From NCBI GenBank assembly GCA_900316925.1, contig ONEU01000063.1:1-6876 (forward strand): DNA of 6,876 nucleotides, in the 5' to 3' direction. How positions within the stretch are numbered: position 1 is the first letter of the stretch; every line of letters begins with the position of its first letter. Positions 1-5,708 of this stretch are shown here, piece by piece. Below the pieces are notes generated by a model. It saw nothing but the letters and a program-made list of their open reading frames with translations, had not been told where the DNA came from and made no database searches. Source of the DNA: an uncultured Eubacteriales bacterium (GTDB taxonomy: Bacteria > Bacillota > Clostridia > Oscillospirales > Acutalibacteraceae). A program made the position numbers and the translations under genes.

Positions 1-2017
1 CGGGATCCGGATCCGGATCAACAGGAAGCGGCTCCCACTTGTTGGGCATGGTGAACAGCTTAGAGGAACCGCCGATATCAAGGCCGGGCTTCCGGTCAGC
101 CGGATAGCGCTTATCATCGGAGTTGGTACCGTCGCTGAAGATAACCTTGCCGTTTTCATAGCCGGAAACATCCAGTGAGAAGTACTTGGTTCCCTTTGTC
201 ATCTTGGTGCCGGGCCACTTAGCCATACTCTTTACCGATTCACCGTCGCCGGTGTAGACATAAGCATAAACCTCAGCCCAGTTACCAACAGAGTTGTCAA
301 CATTGACAGTCACTTTTGCCTTCGGGTCTACTTTGGTGTAGGTATAAGATGCGGTGGCAGTAGAGCCGTCTTCCTTCTTGCCGGAAAGAGTCAAGGTAAC
401 GGTCTTGCCGAATGCCAGAGATGCACCAACGGTAATGGTCTTGCCGTCGGTGTATTCACCGGACTGACCATCGGTAGTGGTGTAGGTAGCGTTGGTAACG
501 CCGCTGCAGTTCAGGGTAACGGTCAGTGAGCTCTCAAAGGTCGTTCCGTTTGAGGGAGATGCAGAAACACTGCCGCCTACAGCGCCGCCCTTATAGAATA
601 CAGCGATACCGCTCTCGCCGATATGACCGCTCATGGTCGTTTCGGTAACGGTCCATGTGCTGCCGGAAACCTCATCGGTGTAGGTACCGGGAGTTACAGT
701 ACCGCCGCCGTTGGGAACAGTTACGTCGGTGTTGCCGCCTTTTGCCAGTGCCACAACAGCACCGCCCTGACGACAAACTACACCGCAGCCTGCGCCTGTG
801 GTATAGTAATCAGGCTGGCCGTTGAGTGCATTCTTGTAGTGGTTAACAGCAGCTACTTCTTTATCTACGAAGTGTGTGCTGCCCTTTGCGCCGATTTTGA
901 TTTCGTCCTTTTCCTTGGAGAAGGGACGGGACAGATAGAGTGCTGCGATATGGTTACGGGAACCTGCGATAGCATAGCAACGGTCAATCAGGTTCTGGTC
1001 GAGGTTTCTGGAGCTGCCCCAGTCATCATTATTGGACCAGGTATCATGGCTCTCACCCCAGTAAACAAGTCTGGTGTCAGGAATACCCATCCACGCGCCA
1101 GCATACACGCTGGATGTTGACGGGAATGCTCCGTTGCCGGAAAGTGAATCACGAAGCAGTTTGCCGTAAACACTATCGGTAATTCCAATATAGTCGGAAT
1201 ACTCTTTCATTACACTGATAGCCTTTTCTCTGGTGGGTGCACCTTCATCCAGGCTGATGCCGGGGTTGTTCAGAATCTCACCGTAGCACCAGAGGTCGGT
1301 GCTGCCGACAACATTCTTCCAGAACTGATCGCCTTCGGAAGGAAGACCGATGTGCTTGGCGGCGTCGAAACGGATACCGTCAACACCCGTGCTCTTCAGT
1401 TCTTTCAGGTAATTGATAACACACTCCTGAACATGGGAGTTCTCCGTATTCAGGTCGGGCATACCGATACGGCCGTGGGTAACTCTGTAACGGTCACCGT
1501 CGTCAGCGCTGTAATCGCCTTCGTGCCAAAAGTCGCTGCCCTTCAGGTCGTCCTGAATTTGGCTGTGATCGCCTGCAAGATGGTTTGCAACAACGTCTGC
1601 AATGATCTTGATGCCATACTTATCTGCTTCCGAACAGAGACTTGTCAGGGACTGCTTGTTACCCATGGCATTGTTGCCGATATAGAAGCCCAGGGGCTGG
1701 TAGAACCACCACCATGCGCCTGTACCGGATGTTGCCTGCGGCGGGGATACCTGAACGGAGGTAAAGCCTGCCTCTGCGATCTCGGGGAGCATAGCTTTGA
1801 TGTCATCATACTTCCAGCAGAAGCAATGCAGAATGTTACCATCCTGGATATTGTCTACCAGACCATAGCTGCTTGCTGCTGCAACCTCCATGCTTCCGGT
1901 AGTGGCGAGGGTGGCGCCAAGACCGGTGAAGGTAGTAGCAAGGATGGTAGCGGACATGAATACGCTTGCAACCTTGCTGCCAAGCCGGAACCGACTTGTC
2001 TGTGTTTCATTGTTCAC
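1..2017 (-). CDS. Secreted alpha-amylase, GH13_28-like with CBM26 (3' end missing)
   Basis: Endo-acting alpha-1,4-glucan hydrolase, expected to be exported and to cut starch outside the cell. I translated 672 codons by hand. Residues 1-48 form a Sec signal peptide with a long basic n-region (cleavage probably after VAAA). Residues 50-475 are the GH13 barrel and C-terminal beta domain: DVVANH (141-146), MPDLN (186-190), GIRFDAAKH (214-222, nucleophile D218), YGEIL (245-249, acid/base E247) and WGESHDT (320-326, D325). The ESHDT and RFDAAKH patterns match Bacillus AmyE, hence subfamily 28. Residues 482-565 look like a beta-sandwich spacer (Fn3_assoc type). Residues 569-660 look like CBM26, with Y584, Y586, Y588 and W601 as likely sugar-stacking aromatics. 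A PVDPDPDP linker follows and the frame runs off the window, so a further CBM, dockerin or anchor may be missing. The GTG start at 2017 is supported by AAGGAGA (2028-2034) and an in-frame stop 9 bp upstream. Confidence 0.95.
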   Translation of the reverse strand, partial: MNNETQTSRFRLGSKVASVFMSATILATTFTGLGATLATTGSMEVAAASSYGLVDNIQDGNILHCFCWKYDDIKAMLPEIAEAGFTSVQVSPPQATSGTGAWWWFYQPLGFYIGNNAMGNKQSLTSLCSEADKYGIKIIADVVANHLAGDHSQIQDDLKGSDFWHEGDYSADDGDRYRVTHGRIGMPDLNTENSHVQECVINYLKELKSTGVDGIRFDAAKHIGLPSEGDQFWKNVVGSTDLWCYGEILNNPGISLDEGAPTREKAISVMKEYSDYIGITDSVYGKLLRDSLSGNGAFPSTSSVYAGAWMGIPDTRLVYWGESHDTWSNNDDWGSSRNLDQNLIDRCYAIAGSRNHIAALYLSRPFSKEKDEIKIGAKGSTHFVDKEVAAVNHYKNALNGQPDYYTTGAGCGVVCRQGGAVVALAKGGNTDVTVPNGGGTVTPGTYTDEVSGSTWTVTETTMSGHIGESGIAVFYKGGAVGGSVSASPSNGTTFESSLTVTLNCSGVTNATYTTTDGQSGEYTDGKTITVGASLAFGKTVTLTLSGKKEDGSTATASYTYTKVDPKAKVTVNVDNSVGNWAEVYAYVYTGDGESVKSMAKWPGTKMTKGTKYFSLDVSGYENGKVIFSDGTNSDDKRYPADRKPGLDIGGSSKLFTMPNKWEPLPVDPDPDP
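3..19. repeat. GGATCC tandem repeat coding a Pro-Asp linker
   Basis: The hexamer GGATCC is repeated in phase almost three times at the edge of the window. On the minus strand it codes alternating Asp-Pro, the start of a flexible linker in the amylase. Such low-complexity linkers commonly separate modules in starch- and cellulose-degrading enzymes. The repeat probably explains why the sequence stops here. Confidence 0.7.
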
Positions 2018-2081
2018 TAAGAATCACTCTCCTTACTGAATTGTACTGTATTCCTAAAAACCTCTCAAAGCTGACTGACAT
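2007..2081 (-). CDS. Possible 24-residue leader peptide overlapping the amylase start
   Basis: An ATG at 2081 opens a 24-codon frame whose TGA (2007-2009) lies just inside the amylase gene, in a different frame and 11 bp past its GTG. The amylase ribosome site lies inside this small frame, so its translation could couple to or interfere with amylase initiation. The only ribosome-site candidate, GGAAGGG, sits very close to the ATG, which weakens the case. The peptide resembles nothing I recognise. It may be chance. Confidence 0.15.
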   Translation of the reverse strand: MSVSFERFLGIQYNSVRRVILSEQ

Positions 2082-2120
2082 ACCCTTCCACAACGCTCCG
2101 GTGAATCCGCAAACCCGGGC

Positions 2121-2148
2121 ATTGTATATATCATTCAGCCTTTGTTAA
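2121..2148 (-). promoter_or_regulatory. Candidate sigma-A promoter for the amylase gene
   Basis: On the minus strand TTAACA (-35, 2143-2148) and TACAAT (-10, 2121-2126) are 16 bp apart. Each matches the consensus at five of six positions. The predicted transcript start is near 2114, giving a leader of about 100 nt before the GTG at 2017. Other weak -10-like sequences exist further upstream in this AT-rich DNA, so a second promoter cannot be excluded. Confidence 0.45.
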
Positions 2149-2163
2149 CATTATTTTAACAAA
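2141..2163. promoter_or_regulatory. Perfect inverted repeat over the amylase -35 (operator candidate)
   Basis: TTTGTTAA (2141-2148) and TTAACAAA (2156-2163) are perfect 8-bp inverted arms separated by 7 bp. The left arm covers the candidate -35 hexamer, a position where a dimeric repressor would block RNA polymerase. The site lacks the central CG typical of CcpA/LacI-family operators, so the regulator is unknown. Confidence 0.4.
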
Positions 2164-2349
2164 CTCGGGCACCTCTTGTAAAGCAATTCTCGTTCACATT
2201 TATATTTATTTTCATCAGTATTCGTCCTTTTTATTTGATTTTTGAAAAATTTTTTGTAGCCTCCGACAATAAAACAGCGAGTCTGTCAGTCACTTTACCG
2301 AAAGAATATTTCTTTTTTGTCTATTTTATATATCACAAGCGGCTTGAAT

Positions 2350-2365
2350 TTGTAGGACTCTACAA
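2350..2365. repeat. Small hairpin TTGTAG-GACT-CTACAA
   Basis: Perfect 6-bp inverted arms around a 4-nt loop in AT-rich intergenic DNA. It has no adjoining T-tract, so it is not a terminator. It may be a protein-binding dyad far upstream of the amylase, or chance. Confidence 0.3.
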
Positions 2366-2616
2366 GAATTTATTTTAGCATTATGCACAAAAATCAATTC
2401 CGACAAGCACATTTTCCCAACTTTTTTATGATGTCTCTGACAAATTTCATTCTGTCGTTTTGTCGAAATTGCTCAAAAATTCGGAACCTCTGTATTTCCA
2501 AAAAATAATATTGTTTTGTTCAAATATGTTTCATTTTCACCGTGTTTCTCCGCTTTTCTCCTGATTCCCTCTGTTTTCGGAAATACGCATTGTGAACAAT
2601 TCCTACCGCACCTCAC

Positions 2617-2643
2617 AAAAAAACAGCACCCCGAAGGGTGCTG
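2617..2643 (-). terminator. Rho-independent terminator after yajC
   Basis: On the minus strand CAGCACCC and GGGTGCTG form a perfect 8-bp stem around a TTCG tetraloop (2624-2643), followed directly by seven T residues (2617-2623). It begins 12 bp past the yajC stop codon. The stable C(UUCG)G loop and clean U-tract make it a strong terminator that isolates yajC from the amylase region. Confidence 0.93.
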
Positions 2644-2655
2644 CGAATAGCAATG

Positions 2656-3096
2656 TTAGTCTTCGTTTTTCTTCTTATCGGACTTCTCTTTGCTGTTCTT
2701 CTCTTCCTTGTCTTCCTTTGCGCTCTTCTTCTCAGGAGCCTTGGGCTGCTTTTCAGGCGTATCAACAGATGCAATGGCCCACTTCTTGAAGCGCATTCTC
2801 GTCTTATCGCTGCCTGTCTCCACCATAATGGTGTCGTCATCCTCACGCACTGCGATCACACGACCGACGATGCCGCCGATGGTGGTTACATCATCACCGA
2901 TCTCAATGCTCTTTCTCAGCTCCTCCTCCTGCTTCTGCCGCTTTCTCTGCGGACGGATAAACAGGAAATAGGCTGCGGCAATGACTACTACCCAGATACC
3001 GATGGTCAGAACCATCTGCCAGGTGTTGTTAGCGGGATTTGCAGCAGCTCCGGAGGTCTGTGCGGCTGTAGCCTGATCGAGAAATCCAAAGTTCAT
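2656..3096 (-). CDS. yajC: YajC, preprotein translocase auxiliary subunit
   Basis: Small membrane protein that associates with SecDF and the SecYEG channel and assists protein export. The 146-residue product has a polar N-terminal segment, one membrane helix (about 27-47), the family motif RPQRKRQK (48-55) on the cytoplasmic side, and a GDDVTTIGGIVG block (67-78) typical of YajC. After the core (about residue 115) comes a Lys/Glu-rich tail of about 30 residues, making it longer than usual YajC proteins. The ATG at 3096 is preferred over an in-frame TTG at 3114 because AAGGAAGAGG lies just upstream of the ATG and inside the longer frame. It follows tgt, a common bacterial neighbour, but has its own promoter and terminator. 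SecD/SecF are not in the window. Confidence 0.95.
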   Translation of the reverse strand: MNFGFLDQATAAQTSGAAANPANNTWQMVLTIGIWVVVIAAAYFLFIRPQRKRQKQEEELRKSIEIGDDVTTIGGIVGRVIAVREDDDTIMVETGSDKTRMRFKKWAIASVDTPEKQPKAPEKKSAKEDKEEKNSKEKSDKKKNED

Positions 3097-3129
3097 TATT
3101 CCTCTTCCTTTCAAACAAATGTATAATTC

Positions 3130-3158
3130 ATTATACCAGTTTTGCCGGAGGGTTGCAA
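3130..3158 (-). promoter_or_regulatory. Sigma-A promoter for yajC
   Basis: On the minus strand TTGCAA (-35, 3153-3158) and a perfect TATAAT (-10, 3130-3135) are 17 bp apart, and TGG directly before the -10 gives a partial extended -10. Transcription would start near 3123, about 27 nt before the yajC ATG. It lies in the 72-bp gap after tgt, so yajC can be expressed alone as well as by read-through. Confidence 0.8.
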
Positions 3159-3168
3159 TGGCTAATAT

Positions 3169-4299
3169 TTATATTCTCTTGTCAAGAACAGCCCTATATT
3201 TCGTATAAAAAACATCAAATTCATCCCGCTCGATTGCTTCCCGGATCCTCATCAGCAGCGTATTGTAGAACCACACATTGTGCATCACACACAGACGCAT
3301 GGCCAGCATCTCGCCGCTCTTGAACAGGTGCCGGATATAGGCTCTTGTGAAGTTCCGGCAGACCGGGCAGTCACACTCCCCGTCGATCGGCTCTTCATCG
3401 AGCGTGTATTTCTCGTTCATCATATTGCGCCGCCCGCTCCAGGTGAACACATTGGCGTGGCGGGCATTCCGGGTGGGCATCACGCAGTCAAACAGGTCTA
3501 TCCCTCGGTGCACCGCCTCCAGGATATTCACAGGGGTTCCCACCCCCATCAGATAGCGTGGCTTTTCCTGCGGCATATATTCCTCCACGACATCAATCGT
3601 GTGGTACATCTCCTCCGCCGATTCCCCTACTGCCAGTCCGCCGATTGCATAGCCGTCAAGATCAAGCTCCCGGATACGCTCCATGTGCTCCACACGGAGA
3701 TCATCATACGTTGAGCCCTGGTTGATGCCGAACAGCATCTGACGGGGATTGACCGTATCCTCCCGGCCGTTCAGCTCCTGCATCTTATCACGGCACCGGC
3801 ACAGCCAGCGAAACGTCCTGTCACAGGAACGCTTGGTGTAATCGTATTCCGCAGGGTTCTCAATACATTCGTCAAACGCCATCGCTATGGTCGAGCCAAG
3901 ATTCGACTGGATCTGAATACTCTCCTCGGGCCCCATAAAGATCCTGTGGCCGTCGATATGGGAAGCGAAGGTCACGCCCTCTTCCTTTATATTACGCAGC
4001 TTTGCCAGTGAAAACACCTGAAAACCTCCGCTGTCTGTCAGAACAGGACCATCCCAGCGGGTAAAACGGTGAAGTCCGCCGAGCTTTTTCACGATCCCGT
4101 CACCGGGACGCAGATGCAGATGATAGGTATTGCACAGCTGCACCTGGCACCGCAGCTCCCTGAGATCGAGTGCCGACACCGCTCCCTTGATGGCGCCGCA
4201 GGTGGCAACATTCATAAAGGCAGGGGTCTGGATTGTGCCGTGGGGGGTGACGAGCTCACCGCGCCTGGCTTTTCCGTTTTGTTTTATCAGCTTGTACAT
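3169..4299 (-). CDS. tgt: tRNA-guanine transglycosylase (Tgt)
   Basis: Exchanges guanine-34 in the anticodon of Asp, Asn, His and Tyr tRNAs for preQ1 (or queuine where salvaged) during queuosine modification; cytoplasmic. The 376 residues are full length. Visible are TDSGGFQVFSL (88-98, D89 general base), the base-binding GINQGS region (191-196) with YAIGGLAVGE (217-226), the nucleophile D271 in LFDCVMPTRNARHA (269-282), and a zinc site C309-x-C311-x2-C314 with H340. The N-terminal PAFMNVATCGAIKG and the INQG variant of the usual IVQGG seem typical of clostridial Tgt; Ser196 replaces the second Gly of that motif. It starts 6 bp after the upstream gene, whose promoter it probably shares. No strong ribosome site is seen and a small inverted repeat spans the junction, suggesting translational coupling. 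queA and preQ1-synthesis genes are absent from the window. Confidence 0.97.
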   Translation of the reverse strand: MYKLIKQNGKARRGELVTPHGTIQTPAFMNVATCGAIKGAVSALDLRELRCQVQLCNTYHLHLRPGDGIVKKLGGLHRFTRWDGPVLTDSGGFQVFSLAKLRNIKEEGVTFASHIDGHRIFMGPEESIQIQSNLGSTIAMAFDECIENPAEYDYTKRSCDRTFRWLCRCRDKMQELNGREDTVNPRQMLFGINQGSTYDDLRVEHMERIRELDLDGYAIGGLAVGESAEEMYHTIDVVEEYMPQEKPRYLMGVGTPVNILEAVHRGIDLFDCVMPTRNARHANVFTWSGRRNMMNEKYTLDEEPIDGECDCPVCRNFTRAYIRHLFKSGEMLAMRLCVMHNVWFYNTLLMRIREAIERDEFDVFYTKYRAVLDKRI

Positions 4300-4315
4300 G
4301 AAAGATCAATCTTTC
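4300..4315. repeat. Inverted repeat at the junction before tgt
   Basis: GAAAGAT and ATCTTTC are perfect 7-bp arms around 2 bp, spanning the upstream stop codon and ending directly before the tgt ATG. As RNA it could form a 6-bp hairpin with a 4-nt loop that hides the only purine-rich sequence available as a tgt ribosome site. Ribosomes finishing the upstream gene would open it. Confidence 0.4.
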
Positions 4316-5091
4316 TTCTCGGTATTCTCAGCAGCAGCGGCCTTCTTCGCAGCCTCCGCAGCAGCCTGCACTGCCTGTGCACGGGTATGAGCCTCCTGAA
4401 TCTGTGCATTAAACTCCGCACGCTGCTTTTCGGCGAGCACTTTTCTCTCTTCTTCGGTGGTGAATTTCATCGGCTGGTCATTGCCGTCGATCAGGGCGGT
4501 CATTTCATTCTTATTGAATACTGCCACCGTACCAACAGGCATCTGGAGCACCCTGAGTGCCTCCGTGCGGAAGCCCATGAGCTGATAGGACGGAATGCGC
4601 TCATACTCATCCGAAGTATGCTTATCCTCATCGGGATCATTCAGAAGGCCGAAATACCAGCCGGAATCGCCGTTCTTGGCCGCATCCGAACGGCTCATAT
4701 ATACCTCATCCGCATTCATGGCAGCCTTGAGCACCAGGATCGTATCCATGCAGGTAGTAGCCTCCGGCTTGCATTTTGCCACCTGGATACCCTCAACCTG
4801 CATATTCTGTACTACCAAAGCAGTGGTAGCGTCGTCCACACGGTCACGATTAGGAATCTTCTGATAGTCTCCTGCCTGGAGGACCCAGAATTTCTCGCCG
4901 TTTTCGTCCTGTCTCTCATTCATAAAGAAATAGGACCATCCAAAGCACAGCACGAAATTATTGGTAAAAATAGTTGTTTTCTGGCTGATGTCTGCCAGGG
5001 TTCTGAAAATAGCGCCAACAGCATTCTTCAGCGGCATTTCCGAATAAATTCTTACAGTCTGCTCTCTGATCTTGGTTTCAAAGGTAATCAT
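4306..5091 (-). CDS. Uncharacterised protein with Imm33/DUF2185-like segment, upstream of tgt
   Basis: Function not recognised. The 261-residue product has no signal peptide and no clear membrane helix, so it is probably cytoplasmic. Residues 1-125 are mixed alpha/beta with no known motif. Residues 128-195 carry the sequence landmarks I associate with the DUF2185/Imm33 immunity-protein family: DSGWYF (142-147), an acidic DPDED stretch, then Y169 and a P-x-G (185-187) before a hydrophobic strand. This resemblance is from memory and remote. Residues 211-261 are an Ala/Glu/Lys-rich, probably coiled-coil tail ending in EKKD. The ATG at 5091 is chosen over an upstream ATG at 5139 because AAAGGA lies 10 bp before it and the promoter -10 (5139-5144) overlaps the longer start, so a transcript could not include it. 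It leads a likely two-gene operon with tgt. No toxin gene is visible nearby, so an immunity role is unproven. Confidence 0.85.
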   Translation of the reverse strand: MITFETKIREQTVRIYSEMPLKNAVGAIFRTLADISQKTTIFTNNFVLCFGWSYFFMNERQDENGEKFWVLQAGDYQKIPNRDRVDDATTALVVQNMQVEGIQVAKCKPEATTCMDTILVLKAAMNADEVYMSRSDAAKNGDSGWYFGLLNDPDEDKHTSDEYERIPSYQLMGFRTEALRVLQMPVGTVAVFNKNEMTALIDGNDQPMKFTTEEERKVLAEKQRAEFNAQIQEAHTRAQAVQAAAEAAKKAAAAENTEKKD

Positions 5092-5138
5092 TGTCAAAAA
5101 ATCCTTTCCGAACGGTATTTGAATTAACAGATATAACA

Positions 5139-5167
5139 ATTTTATAACAGTTTGAATAGTTTGTCAA
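5139..5167 (-). promoter_or_regulatory. Sigma-A promoter for the Imm33-like gene and tgt
   Basis: On the minus strand a perfect TTGACA (-35, 5162-5167) and TAAAAT (-10, 5139-5144) are 17 bp apart. The transcript would start near 5132, leaving about 40 nt before the ATG at 5091. There is no obvious operator. Confidence 0.85.
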
Positions 5168-5217
5168 TATTGTTCTTAATAAACCCACGGAAATCCATTT
5201 TGACCTGCCAGTTCCCA

Positions 5218-5253
5218 GGGAAAACCTTTTTCTGGCGAAAAAAGGAGGTTCCC
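5218..5253. repeat. Imperfect hairpin, GGGAA...TTCCC around CCTTTTT...AAAAAGG
   Basis: The outer stem is GGGAA (5218-5222) with TTCCC (5249-5253); the inner stem is CCTTTTT (5225-5231) with AAAAAGG (5239-5245) around a 7-nt loop; AA and AGG form an internal loop. There is no U-tract after it on either strand, so it is not a standard terminator. Confidence 0.5.
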
Positions 5254-5314
5254 CGGACCCCTTTCCAAAATTCGCTGCGGAATAAGCCTTTCAGCAATCG
5301 GTAACCGCCGCCGC

Positions 5315-5362
5315 TTTCGGGGGTGTCGGGGGACTTTCTCGTGAAAGTCCCCCTGACCGAAA
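5315..5362. repeat. 48-nt imperfect palindrome after the NusG-II gene
   Basis: The inner stem is GGGGGACTTTC (5328-5338) with GAAAGTCCCCC (5343-5353) around TCGT, a perfect 11 bp. The outer stem is TTTCGG (5315-5320) with CCGAAA (5357-5362), with an internal loop between. It starts within 5 bp of the NusG-II stop codon. It could stop exonucleases or slow transcription, but no T-tract follows on the minus strand. Confidence 0.65.
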
Positions 5363-5366
5363 AACC

Positions 5367-5708
5367 TTAGGAGATAATCTCTATCACGGTTCTGGCGGGC
5401 ATACAAATGATCCGGTCCCCTTCCTGAGAGATCCTTCCCCTGTGCACACAGATTTTGTCGGGACACTCCGAGCGCTCTACATACACGCTGCCGTCATGTA
5501 CCGCCACTACCAGATGAATCCCGCCGGAGCCCGTCAGCTCATGGCGGCAGTCCTGGTTCAGCGGCAGGCGCAGTACAGTCTGATCGGATATTCTCACCTC
5601 CGCAAGGTTACCGCTCACGGCGGGACGGTGCTGCAGGATGATCCACACCCCACACACCGCCAGTACCGCCAGGATACACAGCACCGGCAGCCATTTTTTT
5701 ACCTTCAT
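5367..5708 (-). CDS. NusG domain II-containing membrane-anchored protein
   Basis: The 113-residue product has one N-terminal membrane helix (about 6-25, preceded by Lys residues) and then a small beta domain expected on the outer face of the membrane. The end of the domain carries the family signature: C82-PDKI-C87-VHRG, then GDRIIC102MPARTVIEI. These residues place it in the NusG_II family (PF07009), which despite its name is not a transcription factor. In Firmicutes such proteins are often found beside ApbE lipoproteins and FMN-binding or Gx-type transporters, suggesting a role in extracytoplasmic flavin or redox chemistry; the exact job is unknown. Its ATG overlaps the apbE stop by 4 bp, and GGGGAG lies 9 bp before it, so the pair is translationally coupled. 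The three Cys residues could be redox-active or bind a metal or cofactor; this is inference. Confidence 0.9.
   Translation of the reverse strand: MKVKKWLPVLCILAVLAVCGVWIILQHRPAVSGNLAEVRISDQTVLRLPLNQDCRHELTGSGGIHLVVAVHDGSVYVERSECPDKICVHRGRISQEGDRIICMPARTVIEIIS

Larger units (their letters stand above)
2018..2616. other. AT-rich intergenic region upstream of the amylase, no gene
   Basis: About 600 bp without a convincing gene. It is much richer in A and T than the flanking genes, with many T-runs on the plus strand. It holds the candidate amylase promoter and inverted repeat near 2121-2163, a 16-bp hairpin at 2350-2365, and three copies of TTGTC(G/A)GA on the minus strand (2262-2269, 2399-2406, 2436-2443). 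The length and the repeats suggest a regulated promoter region rather than plain spacer, but no known riboswitch or RNA gene is recognised. Confidence 0.6.
5176..5366. repeat. Palindrome-rich intergenic element, probably dispersed repeat
   Basis: Non-coding stretch between the NusG-II gene stop and the next promoter, unusually rich in runs of G and C alternating with A and T runs. It contains two long imperfect palindromes (5218-5253 and 5315-5362). Segments such as GGGGTCCGGGGAACC (minus strand) resemble, from memory, dispersed intergenic repeats in clostridial genomes. An open frame on the minus strand crosses it and runs into the NusG-II gene, but shows no protein-like sequence. No transposase or clear terminal repeats are present. 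Confidence 0.45.

Noticed and set aside
1..20. BamHI sites as a cloning-vector artefact
   Set aside because: The GGATCC units stay in the amylase frame and code a plausible Asp-Pro linker, so natural repeat is the simpler reading, though an artefact at the very end cannot be fully excluded.
623..2020. Long plus-strand frames across 623-2020
   Set aside because: They are antisense shadows of the amylase, whose minus-strand frame contains all GH13 catalytic motifs.
2170..2200. Possible CcpA catabolite-response (cre) site
   Set aside because: TGTGAACGAG on the minus strand matches only half of the cre pattern; the second half does not fit.
2638..3126. Leu-rich 162-codon plus-strand frame resembling a membrane protein
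   Set aside because: It is the antisense of yajC; the Leu runs come from the Lys/Glu codons of the YajC tail.
3136..3165. Hairpin between tgt and yajC as a tgt terminator
   Set aside because: Only TTGC/GCAA short arms are present and no T-tract follows; the same bases form the yajC promoter.
4069..5127. 352-codon open frame on the plus strand
   Set aside because: It lies antisense to tgt and the Imm33-like gene, both of which have promoters, plausible starts or protein-like sequence; it looks like a shadow of their codon use.
5176..5466. 96-codon open frame on the minus strand
   Set aside because: It overlaps the well-supported NusG-II gene in another frame and runs through the palindromic element; its sequence is Arg/Pro-rich with no motif or ribosome site.
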